Of a stretch of DNA of 64,000 bases, positions 28,983 through 38,144 are shown in pieces. The stretch comes from Vibrio plantisponsor (lineage in GTDB: Bacteria; Pseudomonadota; Gammaproteobacteria; Enterobacterales; Vibrionaceae): assembly GCF_013041605.1 (NCBI RefSeq), contig NZ_JABEQC010000005.1:241941-305940 (forward strand), written 5' to 3'. The notes under the pieces were generated by a model. The model searched no databases. It saw nothing but the letters and a program-made list of their open reading frames with translations, and was not told the origin of the DNA. The first letter of the stretch is position 1. Every line of letters starts with the position of its first letter. The position numbers were made by a program, and so were the translations under genes.

Positions 28983-30113
28983 TTAACCCAATAAGCTAAG
29001 AGCCGCAGATGGTGACTGCTTCGCTTGAGCCAACACAGACGTACTCGCTTGTTGCAGAATTTGCGACTTCGTCATTGCAGTGGTTTCGCGAGCGTAATCC
29101 GTATCTCTGATACGGCTACGAGATGCATTCACGTTCTCATTGATGTTCTCTAGGTTGCTGATTGCATGACCAAAACGGTTTTGGAATGCACCTAGTGAAG
29201 CACGTTGGCTATCTACAGCTTTAAGAGCACCGTCGATCACCGCAATCGCTTCTTGAGAACCACCTACTGTTGATACGTCAATATCTTTTACAGTAAGATC
29301 TTCGCCTTGACCAAAGCCAATCTCAGCACCAAGATCACCACCGATTGTGACATCACCTTGCACTTTTTGAGTTGCTGCGAAAAGTTGTAGCTTACCGCCT
29401 TCGCCAACTGACGCTTTAATGTCGTCGTTTTGGCCGTTGATGTAAGTAGCAACTTCTTCTAAGTCATCACCTGCTTTTGCAGAAATGGTAACTTCACGAG
29501 CTTCGCCCTGTTTGTCGGTGTAGTTCAGTGTTAGATCTTTCGCTTCGCCAACTTTCCAATCCGCTCCTTTACCTTCTTGGGCACGGTAAGCTTTACCACC
29601 CATATCAGTGGTATCCGAGCGCATGTTGCTCATGGATAAAGCAACAGCTTCACCTGAGTCAGCACCGATTTGGAAAGATTTATTACCGAAAGAGCCATTC
29701 AGTAGTTTGTTGCCACCAAACGATGTGGTTTCCGCAATACGGTTCAATTCGTCATTAAGTGCAGACACTTCTTCTTGAATCGCTAAACGCTCAGAACGTG
29801 AGTTCGAACCGTTAGAAGATTGCAATGAAAGGTCACGCATACGTTGAAGGATGTTGGTCGTTTCATTCATTGCACCTTCAGCAGTTTGTGCAATAGAGAT
29901 ACCATCGTTCGCATTTCTCACCGCCATGTCTAAGCCACGGCTTTGAGAAGTTAAACGGTTTGAAATTTGTAGACCTGCTGCATCATCTTTCGCGCTGTTA
30001 ATTCGGTAACCCGAAGACAAACGCTCCATAGATTTTTGCGTGCCGTCCGCTGCATTGTTCAAATATCGCTGAGCAGTCATCCCCGCGACATTCGTGTTCA
30101 CACTTATTGCCAT
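28983..30113 (-). CDS. Polar flagellin, flaG-proximal copy
   Basis: A 376-residue flagellin with conserved D0/D1 ends ([19 protein letters not shown] and [16 protein letters not shown]). The middle section (about 170-270) varies between paralogues. It corresponds by position to V. cholerae flaB or V. parahaemolyticus flaA; naming differs between species, so I give no symbol. It has its own sigma-28 promoter, so it is a late gene. Confidence 0.95.
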   Translation of the reverse strand: MAISVNTNVAGMTAQRYLNNAADGTQKSMERLSSGYRINSAKDDAAGLQISNRLTSQSRGLDMAVRNANDGISIAQTAEGAMNETTNILQRMRDLSLQSSNGSNSRSERLAIQEEVSALNDELNRIAETTSFGGNKLLNGSFGNKSFQIGADSGEAVALSMSNMRSDTTDMGGKAYRAQEGKGADWKVGEAKDLTLNYTDKQGEAREVTISAKAGDDLEEVATYINGQNDDIKASVGEGGKLQLFAATQKVQGDVTIGGDLGAEIGFGQGEDLTVKDIDVSTVGGSQEAIAVIDGALKAVDSQRASLGAFQNRFGHAISNLENINENVNASRSRIRDTDYARETTAMTKSQILQQASTSVLAQAKQSPSAALSLLG

Positions 30114-30193
30114 ATTGATCTCCTTAGGCAGATTGTTGACGTGCCTTCGAGTCTCTCACCTCTCTCCGGCACACCTCATTTCTCTCGTATTCT

Positions 30194-30220
30194 GTAACGG
30201 CGAAGAATTAACAACCTTTA
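30194..30220 (-). promoter_or_regulatory. Sigma-28 (FliA) promoter of the first flagellin
   Basis: The minus strand has TAAAGGTT, 11 bases, then GCCGTTAC, against the consensus TAAAGTTT-N11-GCCGATAA. It lies 81 nt upstream of the start codon. Confidence 0.85.
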
Positions 30221-30296
30221 GAGAAAAAATATTACTTTTTTGCAAAATAATTGAACATTTGAAGAATTAATAAGCAAATCAATATATTAATCGCAA

Positions 30297-30320
30297 AAAA
30301 AAATCCAGCCGAAGCTGGAT
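30297..30320 (-). terminator. Terminator of the second flagellin
   Basis: On the minus strand ATCCAGC and GCTGGAT enclose a TTCG tetraloop closed by C-G, then a run of T residues. This is a very stable intrinsic terminator 20 nt after the stop codon. Confidence 0.92.
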
Positions 30321-30339
30321 TTTTTCATCTGGAAGCGGA

Positions 30340-31476
30340 TTAACCTAGTAGGCTAAGCGCTGCGTTTGGAGCTTGTTTAGCTTGCGCCAACACTGTGCTT
30401 GATGCTTGAGAAAGAATTTGCGACTTAGTTAGTGCAGTTGTTTCTTTCGCGAAGTCAGTGTCTTTGATACGGCTCTTAGAAGCATTCACGTTTTCGTTAA
30501 TGTTGTCTAAGTTGCTGATTGCGTGGTTGAAACGGTTTTGGAAAGCACCTAGTTCTGCACGGTGGCTATCTACAAATTTCAACGCTGAGTCGATGATAGC
30601 AACAGATTCTTGAGCACCACCTACTGTTGTTACGTCGATAGCATTAACTGTTACCGCTTTACCTTCACCGCCAATACCTAACTCACCAGCTAGTGAGCCA
30701 CCAAATGATACCTGGCCTTGAACGTTATCTGTACCAGCGAATACTTGTAGCTTGCCATCTTCGCTTACTGAAGCTTTCACTTGGTCAGTTTGACCATTAA
30801 TGTAAGTCGCTAGCTCTTCGATATCATCACCAGTTTTTGCTGAGATACTGATAGTTTGCTCTTGACCAGCTTTGTCAGTGAAAGACATGGTTAGGTCGTT
30901 TGCACCTGATTGCACACCCCAGTTTTTATCTTTACTTTCAGTTGCTTGGTAGCTAATACCACCCATCTTAGCGTTATCGCTGCGCATGTTGTTTAGGCTT
31001 AACATTACCGCTTCACCAGAGTCAGCACCGATTTGGAATGACTTAGTTGCGAATGTGCCGTTTAGTAGCTTGTTACCACCGAAAGATGTTGTCTCTGCGA
31101 TACGGTTTAGTTCGTCGTTAAGTGCAGATACTTCTTCTTGAATCGCTACGCGCTCAGACTTAGAGTTTGAACCGTTAGTTGATTGTAGTGACAAGTCACG
31201 CATACGTTGCAGAATGTTGGTCGTTTCATTCATCGCACCTTCAGCAGTTTGAGCAATCGAAATACCATCATTCGCGTTGCGCACTGCTACGTCTAAGCCA
31301 CGGCTTTGAACGTTCAAACGGTTAGAGATTTGAAGACCAGCTGCATCATCTTTTGCGCTGTTGATTTTTGAACCAGACGATAGACGCTCCATTGACGTTT
31401 GTTGTGCGCTAGTTGCGCCGTTTAGGTAACGTTGAGCTGTCATTGCTGATACGTTTGTATTTACATTCACTGCCAT
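30340..31476 (-). CDS. Polar flagellin, middle copy
   Basis: A 378-residue flagellin closely related to the flaG-proximal copy in D0/D1 ([21 protein letters not shown]-terminus [11 protein letters not shown]) but different in the surface-exposed middle (about 170-275). It has a separate sigma-28 promoter and a UUCG terminator, so it is monocistronic. By order it corresponds to V. cholerae flaD or V. parahaemolyticus flaB. Confidence 0.95.
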   Translation of the reverse strand: MAVNVNTNVSAMTAQRYLNGATSAQQTSMERLSSGSKINSAKDDAAGLQISNRLNVQSRGLDVAVRNANDGISIAQTAEGAMNETTNILQRMRDLSLQSTNGSNSKSERVAIQEEVSALNDELNRIAETTSFGGNKLLNGTFATKSFQIGADSGEAVMLSLNNMRSDNAKMGGISYQATESKDKNWGVQSGANDLTMSFTDKAGQEQTISISAKTGDDIEELATYINGQTDQVKASVSEDGKLQVFAGTDNVQGQVSFGGSLAGELGIGGEGKAVTVNAIDVTTVGGAQESVAIIDSALKFVDSHRAELGAFQNRFNHAISNLDNINENVNASKSRIKDTDFAKETTALTKSQILSQASSTVLAQAKQAPNAALSLLG

Positions 31477-31558
31477 GGTGATTTCTCCAATTGATTTTCC
31501 GGTAGTTCAGGTTTCCGACGTCTCGGAAAACCAAGTAGTTCTCTCAAAGTTACTTTCT

Positions 31559-31585
31559 ATAACGGCTCCTATTCAGGAACCTTTA
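31559..31585 (-). promoter_or_regulatory. Sigma-28 (FliA) promoter of the second flagellin
   Basis: The minus strand has TAAAGGTT, 11 bases, then GCCGTTAT. It is nearly identical to the promoter of the flaG-proximal flagellin. It lies 83 nt upstream of the start codon. Confidence 0.87.
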
Positions 31586-31739
31586 GAAAATTTTTTCGAT
31601 TTTTTAAAAAAAACTTCGTTTGGTGTATTAAACGTGACGAAAGCATTAAAAGTTTTAAAAAGTCGATTTTTTTATTAAAGGTTTACAGCTCAGCGTCGAT
31701 AAACCTTGATTTTCTTTTTACCAAGCGCGTTTTTCTTTT

Positions 31740-32873
31740 TTAACCAAGTAAAGATAAAGCCAAATTTGGCTGTTTCTTAGCTTGAGCCAAAATAGAGGTA
31801 CTCACTTGTTGAAGAATTTGCTGCTTAATCATTTGCGTCGTTTCTTTCGCATAGTCAGCGTCTTTAATACGACTATTAGAAGCGGCCAAGTTTTCGTGCA
31901 CGTTATCCAGATTGTTGATCGCGTGCGAAAAACGGTTTTGTAATGCGCCCAACTCAGCACGGTGACTGTCTACATATTGCAGCGCAGTATCTAACACCGA
32001 CACAGCACGTTGTGCACCACCAGCGGAACGGATATCCAGGTCATTCACAGATTCATAGCCTTTGAGATCCATTTGAAGCTCTTCGGCTAAGCTGCCACTG
32101 AATGACAAGGTTCCGGAAGTCTCTTTACCCGCTATAAAGATCTGTAGTTGACCATCTTCATTGACGGATGCTGATAGTTCATCAGTTTGTCCGTTTATGT
32201 AAGTAGCCAGCTCTTCAACATCATCACCTTCTTTGGCGTGAATATTGATTGAAGACTCTTTGCCACTCGCATCCACATACTGAATCATCAGTTGGTTATT
32301 GCCTTTTGATACCTGCCATTGTTCATCTAGCGAGCGACGACCGACATAGCTGAATCCGCCCATATCGATACTGTCTGAACGCATGTTCTTCAGTGACAGC
32401 TGAACCGCCTCTCCAGAGCTTGCGCCTATCTGGAAAGAAGATTGTCCAAAAGTGCCATTGAGCAATTTTCGCCCACCAAAAGAGGTAGTTTCAGCAATTC
32501 GGTTCAATTCATCATTCAAAGCCGCCATTTCTTCCTGCAAAGCAATTCTTTCTGCTTTACTGTTGGAACCATTAGCTGACTGAAGTGATAAATCTCGCAT
32601 GCGTTGCAGCAAGTTGGTACTTTCCTGCATCGCCCCTTCCGCGGTTTGCATGATGGACACACCGTCATTGGCATTACGCACAGCGACATCTAGTCCGCGC
32701 ATCTGAGTTTCTAAGCGATTCGATATTTGCAGACCTGCCGCATCATCTTTAGCACTGTTAATCTTCTTACCTGAAGACAATCGTTCTAAAGATTGATTAA
32801 GCATTTCTGTAGCTGAGTTCAAATGGCGTTGAGCCACAAGAGCAGAGACATTTGTGTTTACCGTTATCGCCAT
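31740..32873 (-). CDS. Polar flagellin, distal divergent copy
   Basis: A 377-residue flagellin ([20 protein letters not shown]-terminus [11 protein letters not shown]). It is the most divergent of the three: the middle region shares few residues with the others, and several D1 positions differ ([24 protein letters not shown]). By position it corresponds to V. cholerae flaE or V. parahaemolyticus flaF. It has a sigma-28 promoter less close to consensus than the other two, suggesting lower expression. Confidence 0.94.
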   Translation of the reverse strand: MAITVNTNVSALVAQRHLNSATEMLNQSLERLSSGKKINSAKDDAAGLQISNRLETQMRGLDVAVRNANDGVSIMQTAEGAMQESTNLLQRMRDLSLQSANGSNSKAERIALQEEMAALNDELNRIAETTSFGGRKLLNGTFGQSSFQIGASSGEAVQLSLKNMRSDSIDMGGFSYVGRRSLDEQWQVSKGNNQLMIQYVDASGKESSINIHAKEGDDVEELATYINGQTDELSASVNEDGQLQIFIAGKETSGTLSFSGSLAEELQMDLKGYESVNDLDIRSAGGAQRAVSVLDTALQYVDSHRAELGALQNRFSHAINNLDNVHENLAASNSRIKDADYAKETTQMIKQQILQQVSTSILAQAKKQPNLALSLLG

Positions 32874-32912
32874 ACAGACGCAATCACCTACTTCTGGTTA
32901 ATTCTGTTAGCT

Positions 32913-32939
32913 ATATCGGTGGCGTGCAGATTTTCTTTA
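32913..32939 (-). promoter_or_regulatory. Sigma-28 (FliA) promoter of the third flagellin
   Basis: The minus strand has TAAAGAAA, 11 bases, then ACCGATAT, six of eight matches in each element. It lies 40 nt upstream of the start codon. Confidence 0.75.
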
Positions 32940-32960
32940 GTAAGAGTTTTATTTAAAACG

Positions 32961-32986
32961 AAAAGCCGGACATTCAGTCCGGCTTT
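32961..32986 (-). terminator. Terminator of the Dyp peroxidase gene
   Basis: AGCCGGAC and GTCCGGCT form an 8-bp stem followed on the minus strand by TTTTCGTTTT. It insulates the third flagellin promoter from the peroxidase transcript. Confidence 0.88.
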
Positions 32987-33016
32987 CATCTATATGATTA
33001 TTTTCTGTTTATCGTG

Positions 33017-33922
33017 CTATGCCTTTACAGTAAGGCTCGCTAGCATCTCTTGAGAAGGCGCAAAGAAGTAAGCGCCAGTCACAGCGTGAGTAAAGCGAAG
33101 CAGTTGGTCTGTTTTACCATCTGTTACACCATACATACTTTCTAACATCACTTTCATGTTGTGCAGAGTGTGGCAGTAAGAGATAAACAGCAGGCCATGT
33201 TCACCACTAGCGGTACCATACGGTAAGCTGTGACGAACTATCTTCAAACCTTTACCTTCTTCTTTAATATCAACACGACCTACGTGAGAAGCAGCAGGAA
33301 CATCATCCAGTTCAATTGAATCCGGTTTTGTACGGCCAACTACTTTTTCTTGAGCAGAGATGTTTAAACGGTTCCAAGCAGGAAGATCATGCACAAAGCG
33401 TTGTAGTAATACATAGCTACCACCTGCGAACTCACCATTCTGAATCAGTGCAACCTCTTGACGTTTATCATCTTTAGGGTTTTCTGTTCCATCGATGAAT
33501 CCTGTCATATCACGAGCATCTAGGTAGCGGAAACCGTAAGTCTCATCCACGACAGTCACATCTTCAGCCGTTTCGGCTAAGAATGTACGCAAAACGTAAA
33601 ACAGCAAATCGTGACGAGTTGAATGGCAGTGAATCAGTACATCAACATCTGTACTAGGTGCTACAACTTTACCTTCACCCAGCGGTTGAAAATCGATTAG
33701 CTCTTCAGGCATCGCTACATCAAGCTTTTGCCAAAAAGCTTTAGTAAAAGAAACGGATACCGTTAAAGCTGCCCCCGGTTGATTCGCATTAATATCCGCA
33801 ATATGTGCTGGCAACGCTTGAAGCTGCTGTAAAACATGAGCGTGGTTTTGACGAATTTTCAAAAGGCTATAGAGTGCAAATGGACCTGCTTCAGGCAGAA
33901 TTGCAGTCTGTGACATTGACAT
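33017..33922 (-). CDS. yfeX: Dyp-type heme peroxidase (YfeX family)
   Basis: A 301-residue dye-decolourising peroxidase, cytoplasmic, no signal peptide. GFIDGTENP at 141-149 is the Dyp motif with catalytic Asp144. His214 in SHVGRVD is the likely proximal heme ligand, and an Arg in IVRHSLPYG follows. It oxidises porphyrinogens and dyes with hydrogen peroxide; the native substrate is debated. It lies downstream of a YfeZ-like gene, as in the E. coli yfeX-yfeZ neighbourhood. Confidence 0.93.
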   Translation of the reverse strand: MSMSQTAILPEAGPFALYSLLKIRQNHAHVLQQLQALPAHIADINANQPGAALTVSVSFTKAFWQKLDVAMPEELIDFQPLGEGKVVAPSTDVDVLIHCHSTRHDLLFYVLRTFLAETAEDVTVVDETYGFRYLDARDMTGFIDGTENPKDDKRQEVALIQNGEFAGGSYVLLQRFVHDLPAWNRLNISAQEKVVGRTKPDSIELDDVPAASHVGRVDIKEEGKGLKIVRHSLPYGTASGEHGLLFISYCHTLHNMKVMLESMYGVTDGKTDQLLRFTHAVTGAYFFAPSQEMLASLTVKA

Positions 33923-34019
33923 AAAAAATCCTCACTATTCATTTATGCTCATTGGCTATGGACTGAGTGTAATTAAAAACTATTTCTTTATGTTGACCGT
34001 GATCATGAGTTCACGACGA

Positions 34020-34484
34020 TCATGTGCGATACAAAACAGGGACTTGAAAGCAATCTCTGACACTGCGGCTGTTATAAACATACAGAGCAAACCACAATAA
34101 AAGCAACATACTCAAGGCAGATATCCAGTTAAAAGAGCCGTTCTGAAGATAAACGTGATATCCGGTTTGAACAAATTGTGCAAGTGTCGTTAACAACGTC
34201 ACCTCTCTGCCCCATTTAGCGCTTAATATCGCCCAGCGCCTGTCAGGATGCCTTAACCCGACCAACCACATCATTGCAATACTCGGTACGCCCATCGCTA
34301 AACCCAAATACAGCATCGAGTGATCAGGATAAATCAAACCTAGAATTTTCGGCCCACTGTCGCGACTGGCTCCAGCCATCACAAATACAATCCAAGCTTT
34401 CGACAAGAAAAACCAGCCTAGCCATAACCATTTAGGAGCCTTAAGAAAGCCGTTAGCATCGTATTGTTCTATTGAATAACGCAC
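34020..34484 (-). CDS. DUF2919 (YfeZ-like) inner membrane protein
   Basis: A protein of about 154 residues with four predicted membrane helices. The N-terminal YSIEQYDANGFLKAPKWLWLG matches the DUF2919 family, which includes E. coli YfeZ; function unknown. I chose GTG 34484, five bases after GGA. An in-frame TTG at 34520 would add twelve unconserved residues. It precedes the Dyp peroxidase with a 97-nt gap, so the two may be cotranscribed. Confidence 0.8.
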   Translation of the reverse strand: MRYSIEQYDANGFLKAPKWLWLGWFFLSKAWIVFVMAGASRDSGPKILGLIYPDHSMLYLGLAMGVPSIAMMWLVGLRHPDRRWAILSAKWGREVTLLTTLAQFVQTGYHVYLQNGSFNWISALSMLLLLWFALYVYNSRSVRDCFQVPVLYRT

Positions 34485-34726
34485 AGTGTTCCATCTGAAT
34501 TTACTACTTTTGTTACACAACCACTTTAACCGAATGGTTTCAAATAGCTATACGTAATCTCTGATTGAAGCGGTAGATATGATAAACAGAATGTAAGAAA
34601 AAGACTCAAGTCCCTTCCTGACCAAACATCAAAGACGTCCTGTTGACTATCAAGCACAACACCATGGCAGATAGAGAAATTAAACGGCAGAGTTGATCTA
34701 GAGCCCTTCATCAAATATGTCAGTTC

Positions 34727-34750
34727 GTGATAGGGTTTAGCCCTATTCAC
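34727..34750. other. Inverted repeat upstream of the DUF2956 gene
   Basis: GTGATAGGG and CCCTATTCAC form a hairpin with one bulged base and a five-base loop, ending 23 nt before the DUF2956 start. It could be a leader hairpin or an operator. No regulator can be named. Confidence 0.35.
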
Positions 34751-34773
34751 TACCAAGATTAGATTCTGCATTT

Positions 34774-35121
34774 ATGAATAAGAAAATCGTTCCTTCGGAA
34801 CAAACTCAACAAGACGCATTGGCGGTCGCTAGAGCAATTCAAAAACCGGGACAAACAAAAGAACAGACCAAGTTGATTGCTCAGGGAATAGAGAAAGGCA
34901 TCGCGCTGTACAAAAAACAGCAAAAAGAGAAAAGCCGCCAAGCAGACAGAGCGCGCAAGAAAGCGTTAAAGACAAAGCAAACCAGTGCAGAAACTCAAGA
35001 GAGCGAAGAGTTTAATGAACTCGACGCAACAACAAGCACATCAAGCTTTTTACCTTGGATTTTACTGGGCTTAAGCTGGGCAGGCTTTATTGCGTATTGG
35101 TTTGTTCAAAACCAACAATAA
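34774..35121 (+). CDS. DUF2956 family protein
   Basis: A 115-residue protein. The N-terminal 80 residues are highly charged and helical (QKPGQTKEQTKLIAQGIEKG and a long Lys/Gln/Arg run). A single membrane helix ends the protein (about 92-110, PWILLGLSWAGFIAYWF). This is a tail-anchored arrangement. It matches the DUF2956 family found in vibrios; function unknown. It converges on the HTH gene with a terminator between them. Confidence 0.8.
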   Translation: MNKKIVPSEQTQQDALAVARAIQKPGQTKEQTKLIAQGIEKGIALYKKQQKEKSRQADRARKKALKTKQTSAETQESEEFNELDATTSTSSFLPWILLGLSWAGFIAYWFVQNQQ

Positions 35122-35123
35122 GG

Positions 35124-35146
35124 AAAAAAGCCAGCAAAGCTGGCTT
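35124..35146. terminator. Terminator between the DUF2956 and HTH genes
   Basis: GCCAGC and GCTGGC form a 6-bp stem with an AAA loop. On the minus strand a run of six T follows, so it ends the HTH gene well; on the plus strand only three T follow. Confidence 0.8.
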
Positions 35147-35427
35147 TAAAATCCTAAGCTCGCCGCAATGTCATTTTTGCGGTCAAAAACCCATTGGCTA
35201 TCAAATGGTCCCCAGTCTGATAATTGGTAGTAACCATCGTTATGACGTCTACCATCCTGAACAAACATGAGTTCGATACCAATTCCCGGAAGCGCTTTAA
35301 TCACGTCCTGAATAGTACGACGTGGCCATCCCGTTTTCTCAATAAGTTTAGGCACATTTGGCCGCTCAAGGCTTTCCACTAACAAGGCTAAATACAGACG
35401 CCTAGCAAAAACAGGACTCAATTCCAT
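35146..35427 (-). CDS. Small winged helix-turn-helix protein
   Basis: A 93-residue protein. VPKLIEKTGWPRRTIQDVIKAL reads as a helix-turn-helix with TGWPRRTIQDVI as the recognition region. A wing-like segment (IELMFVQDGRRHNDGYYQL) and an aromatic C-terminal part follow. It looks like the small HTH_43-type winged-helix family of putative transcription regulators, but I cannot name the gene or its targets. It is divergent from yffB-dapE with a 247-nt gap. Confidence 0.75.
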   Translation of the reverse strand: MELSPVFARRLYLALLVESLERPNVPKLIEKTGWPRRTIQDVIKALPGIGIELMFVQDGRRHNDGYYQLSDWGPFDSQWVFDRKNDIAASLGF

Positions 35428-35674
35428 TGATACCTCCTAATCAATACAGGACTCATTATTTCTTTTTTGCCTCGAAACGTGTTGCGTTTGATCAATAACT
35501 TTTCAATACCATGCAAATCAGAGCGTATTTTCTCGTCACGAACCCTTTTGTCACGAGGCTGGCTTCCTGCTAGGATTTGGCAAACAACGATAATTCAGCC
35601 TATACCCACCAGCTTGGCGTTGTAACACTCGTGGTTGCAGGTTCAGCTAGTGGGGAGAGAAAGGAAAAGTATTA

Positions 35675-36022
35675 ATGACTATTATGTATGGCATCCCTAA
35701 CTGCGACACAATCAAGAAGGCGCGTAAGTGGCTTGAAGCAGAAGGTGTCGAATACCAGTTTCATGATTATAAAAAACAAGGGATCGACGCTGAACTCGTG
35801 AAAGAGTTTTGCCTATCGCTTGGTTGGGAAAATGTGTTAAATAAACGCGGCACAACCTATCGTCAACTTAGCCAAGAGCAGAAAGACACGTTGAATGAAA
35901 CCAACGCTATCGCTTTGTTGGTTGAGCAGCCTTCAATGATTAAGCGTCCGATTGTGCGCCATAATGACAAACTAGAACTCGGCTTCAGCACTGCGAACTA
36001 CGCGGCTCTTTTTGGTCAATAA
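35675..36022 (+). CDS. yffB: ArsC/Spx-family thioredoxin-fold protein YffB
   Basis: A 115-residue protein of the ArsC/Spx fold. It starts [20 protein letters not shown], with a single active-site Cys10 and no second Cys in a Cxx[16 protein letters not shown] is the conserved C-terminal block. The family uses glutathione, but true arsenate reduction is weak or absent, and the native role is unsettled. It lies 44 nt before dapE, the same pairing as in E. coli. AAGGAAAA precedes the start. Confidence 0.92.
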   Translation: MTIMYGIPNCDTIKKARKWLEAEGVEYQFHDYKKQGIDAELVKEFCLSLGWENVLNKRGTTYRQLSQEQKDTLNETNAIALLVEQPSMIKRPIVRHNDKLELGFSTANYAALFGQ

Positions 36023-36066
36023 TTTTACTTAATAAACCGTTTCTTTTTTTAACAAGGATTTCAAGG

Positions 36067-37200
36067 ATGACAGATAGCCCTGTTTTGGCTCTCGCAAAAG
36101 ATTTAATCAGCCGCCAATCGGTAACCCCAATTGACGCAGGTTGCCAAGATTTAATGATTCAACGCTTAAAAGCGCTCGGTTTTGAAATCGAATCTATGGT
36201 GTTTGAAGATACAACCAACTTCTGGGCTCGCAAAGGCACTGAAGCACCACTGTTTACCTTCGCAGGGCATACTGACGTCGTTCCAGCCGGTAAGCTGGAG
36301 CAATGGCATACTCCACCATTTGAACCAACCATTATCGACGATCATCTGCATGGGCGTGGCGCTGCAGATATGAAAGGTTCACTGGCTTGTATGATTGTTG
36401 CTGTTGAACGCTTTCTTGCTGAAAACCCGAACCACAAAGGTTCAATCGGCTTTCTAATTACCTCTGACGAAGAAGGCCCGTTCATCAATGGCACAACCCG
36501 TGTTGTTGATACCTTAATGGAACGTAACGAACTGATTGATATGTGTATTGTGGGCGAACCTTCAAGCACATTAAAAGTGGGCGATGTGGTAAAAAATGGC
36601 CGTCGAGGCTCAATTACTGGTGACATCACCATCAAAGGCACACAAGGTCATGTGGCTTACCCACACCTAGCAAATAACCCAGTACATCAGTCACTTCCGG
36701 CTCTGGCTGAACTGGCAACCATGAAATGGGATGACGGCAACGAATACTTCCCGCCAACCAGCTTCCAAATTCCAAACGTGCATGCTGGAACTGGTGCATC
36801 GAATGTTATTCCCGGTGAGTTTAATGTTCAGTTCAACCTGCGTTTCAGTACCGAGTTAACCGCTGACGAGATTAAACGTCGCGTTCATTCAACTTTGGAT
36901 GCTCACGGTTTGGATTACGACCTGCACTGGACACTGAATGGTCTGCCATTCTTAACAGATACCGGTGAACTGCTTGATGCCGTGGTTAAAGCGGTGAAAG
37001 AAGTGAATCGTCAAGAACCACAGTTACTGACAACGGGTGGTACATCTGATGGTCGTTTCATTGCTCAAATGGGCGCACAAGTAGTGGAGTTGGGGCCTGT
37101 GAATGCCACCATCCACAAAGTGAACGAATGTGTCAGCATCCATGATCTTGAACTGTTGACCGATATGTATCAGAAAACGCTGGAAAATCTTCTAGCGTAA
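36067..37200 (+). CDS. dapE: Succinyl-diaminopimelate desuccinylase DapE
   Basis: A 377-residue M20-family zinc hydrolase in the succinylase branch of lysine and meso-diaminopimelate synthesis. [11 protein letters not shown] near 64-74 supplies the first metal His and the Asp. [12 protein letters not shown] is the bridging-Asp region, and TSDEEGP holds the catalytic Glu. TGGTSDGRF near 322 is the conserved late motif. It is followed after 16 nt by an M15 peptidase gene. Confidence 0.97.
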   Translation: MTDSPVLALAKDLISRQSVTPIDAGCQDLMIQRLKALGFEIESMVFEDTTNFWARKGTEAPLFTFAGHTDVVPAGKLEQWHTPPFEPTIIDDHLHGRGAADMKGSLACMIVAVERFLAENPNHKGSIGFLITSDEEGPFINGTTRVVDTLMERNELIDMCIVGEPSSTLKVGDVVKNGRRGSITGDITIKGTQGHVAYPHLANNPVHQSLPALAELATMKWDDGNEYFPPTSFQIPNVHAGTGASNVIPGEFNVQFNLRFSTELTADEIKRRVHSTLDAHGLDYDLHWTLNGLPFLTDTGELLDAVVKAVKEVNRQEPQLLTTGGTSDGRFIAQMGAQVVELGPVNATIHKVNECVSIHDLELLTDMYQKTLENLLA

Positions 37201-37216
37201 TGGAGAACTGATTCAC

Positions 37217-37900
37217 GTGATAATGACCGCTGAGCAATTAACAGGTAAAACTGAATCCCATTTAACGGAAGTGCTGGTAGGACAGAAGTATTTTCTCGTC
37301 CATCCTGATGTTAAAGATGATTTGCTGTCACTCAAAGAGGCAGCAGATAAAAAAGGTTTTAACTTCAATATTGCCAGCGGTTTTCGTTCCTTTGAACGTC
37401 AACTGGCGATCTGGAATCGAAAAATGTCAGGCGAAGCTGCGCTCCTTGATGAGAACAGCCAAATCATTGAGTCGCAAAATCTGAGTGATGAGCAAAAAAT
37501 CGCGGCGATTTTACGTTGGTCTGCGCTACCGGGTGCAAGTCGTCATCACTGGGGAACCGATTTTGATGTCTTTGACAGGAATACCATCCCAAGTGAAGGT
37601 GGTTTGAAACTGGAACCTTGGGAGTATTTACAAGACCACCAGCAACCTTTTTACCTCTGGTTACAAGCGCATTTAGCTGAGTTTGGATTTTTCTTTCCTT
37701 ATCAGGAAAATAGCTCAGGTGTCGCTTTTGAGCCATGGCACATTAGCCACAAAAAAACGGCTCAGATGTGTTTGCAACAACTCACATTAGATCAATTGTC
37801 TGCACAACTGGATTCTGCGCCCATTTTAGGTAAAGAGTGCGTGCGCCAAGGGCTTGCAAAGATCTACAATCAATACATCACTAACATCAGCACTCGCTAA
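37217..37900 (+). CDS. M15 family D-Ala-D-Ala carboxypeptidase
   Basis: A 227-residue VanY-like metallopeptidase. SRHHWGTDFDVFD near 110-122 matches the SxHxxGxAxD zinc motif and EPWHISH near 173-179 supplies the third ligand. No signal peptide is visible, so it either acts in the cytoplasm or is exported by other means. The start is GTG 37217, 11 nt after GGAG; ATG 37223 is possible. It lies between dapE and a DUF2897 gene, probably in one operon with cell wall precursor synthesis. Confidence 0.87.
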   Translation: MIMTAEQLTGKTESHLTEVLVGQKYFLVHPDVKDDLLSLKEAADKKGFNFNIASGFRSFERQLAIWNRKMSGEAALLDENSQIIESQNLSDEQKIAAILRWSALPGASRHHWGTDFDVFDRNTIPSEGGLKLEPWEYLQDHQQPFYLWLQAHLAEFGFFFPYQENSSGVAFEPWHISHKKTAQMCLQQLTLDQLSAQLDSAPILGKECVRQGLAKIYNQYITNISTR

Positions 37901-37911
37901 CGGCAATCAGC

Positions 37912-38100
37912 ATGATAGAGTTTCTTTTTAACCCGTGGGTCATCTCAATCGTCATCGTCAGTGTGGTGATCGGTAATATTGCTGCATTGAAATACACAGC
38001 GAATATGAAATACGGTCAACAGAAGAAGAAAAGCGATTTAGATAAACTCAATGAGCTTGATAAGCAACAACACCAAGACGACAACCAGCACAAACAATAA
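37912..38100 (+). CDS. DUF2897 family small membrane protein
   Basis: A 62-residue protein with one N-terminal membrane helix (about 8-29, NPWVISIVIVSVVIGNIAAL). A hydrophilic Lys/Gln/Asp tail follows. It matches DUF2897 in size and layout; function unknown. It starts 11 nt after the M15 peptidase gene and ends in a terminator. Confidence 0.78.
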   Translation: MIEFLFNPWVISIVIVSVVIGNIAALKYTANMKYGQQKKKSDLDKLNELDKQQHQDDNQHKQ

Positions 38101-38120
38101 AGGACGCAAAAGCGTCCTTT
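38099..38120. terminator. Bidirectional terminator between DUF2897 and bamC
   Basis: AAAGGACGC and GCGTCCTTT form a 9-bp stem with an AAAA loop between convergent genes. Confidence 0.82.
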
Positions 38121-38144
38121 ATTTCATCAAGCGTGTACTCAGCG

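Noticed and set aside
31680..31705. GGTTTA/TAAACC hairpin after the third flagellin as terminator
   Set aside because: Only a 6-bp AT-rich stem with a long loop and no proper T-run. Too weak to list.
28983..32873. The three flagellin genes as a recent duplication or mobile repeat
   Set aside because: They show ordinary paralogue divergence, separate promoters and terminators, and no element ends. Tandem flagellins are usual in vibrios.
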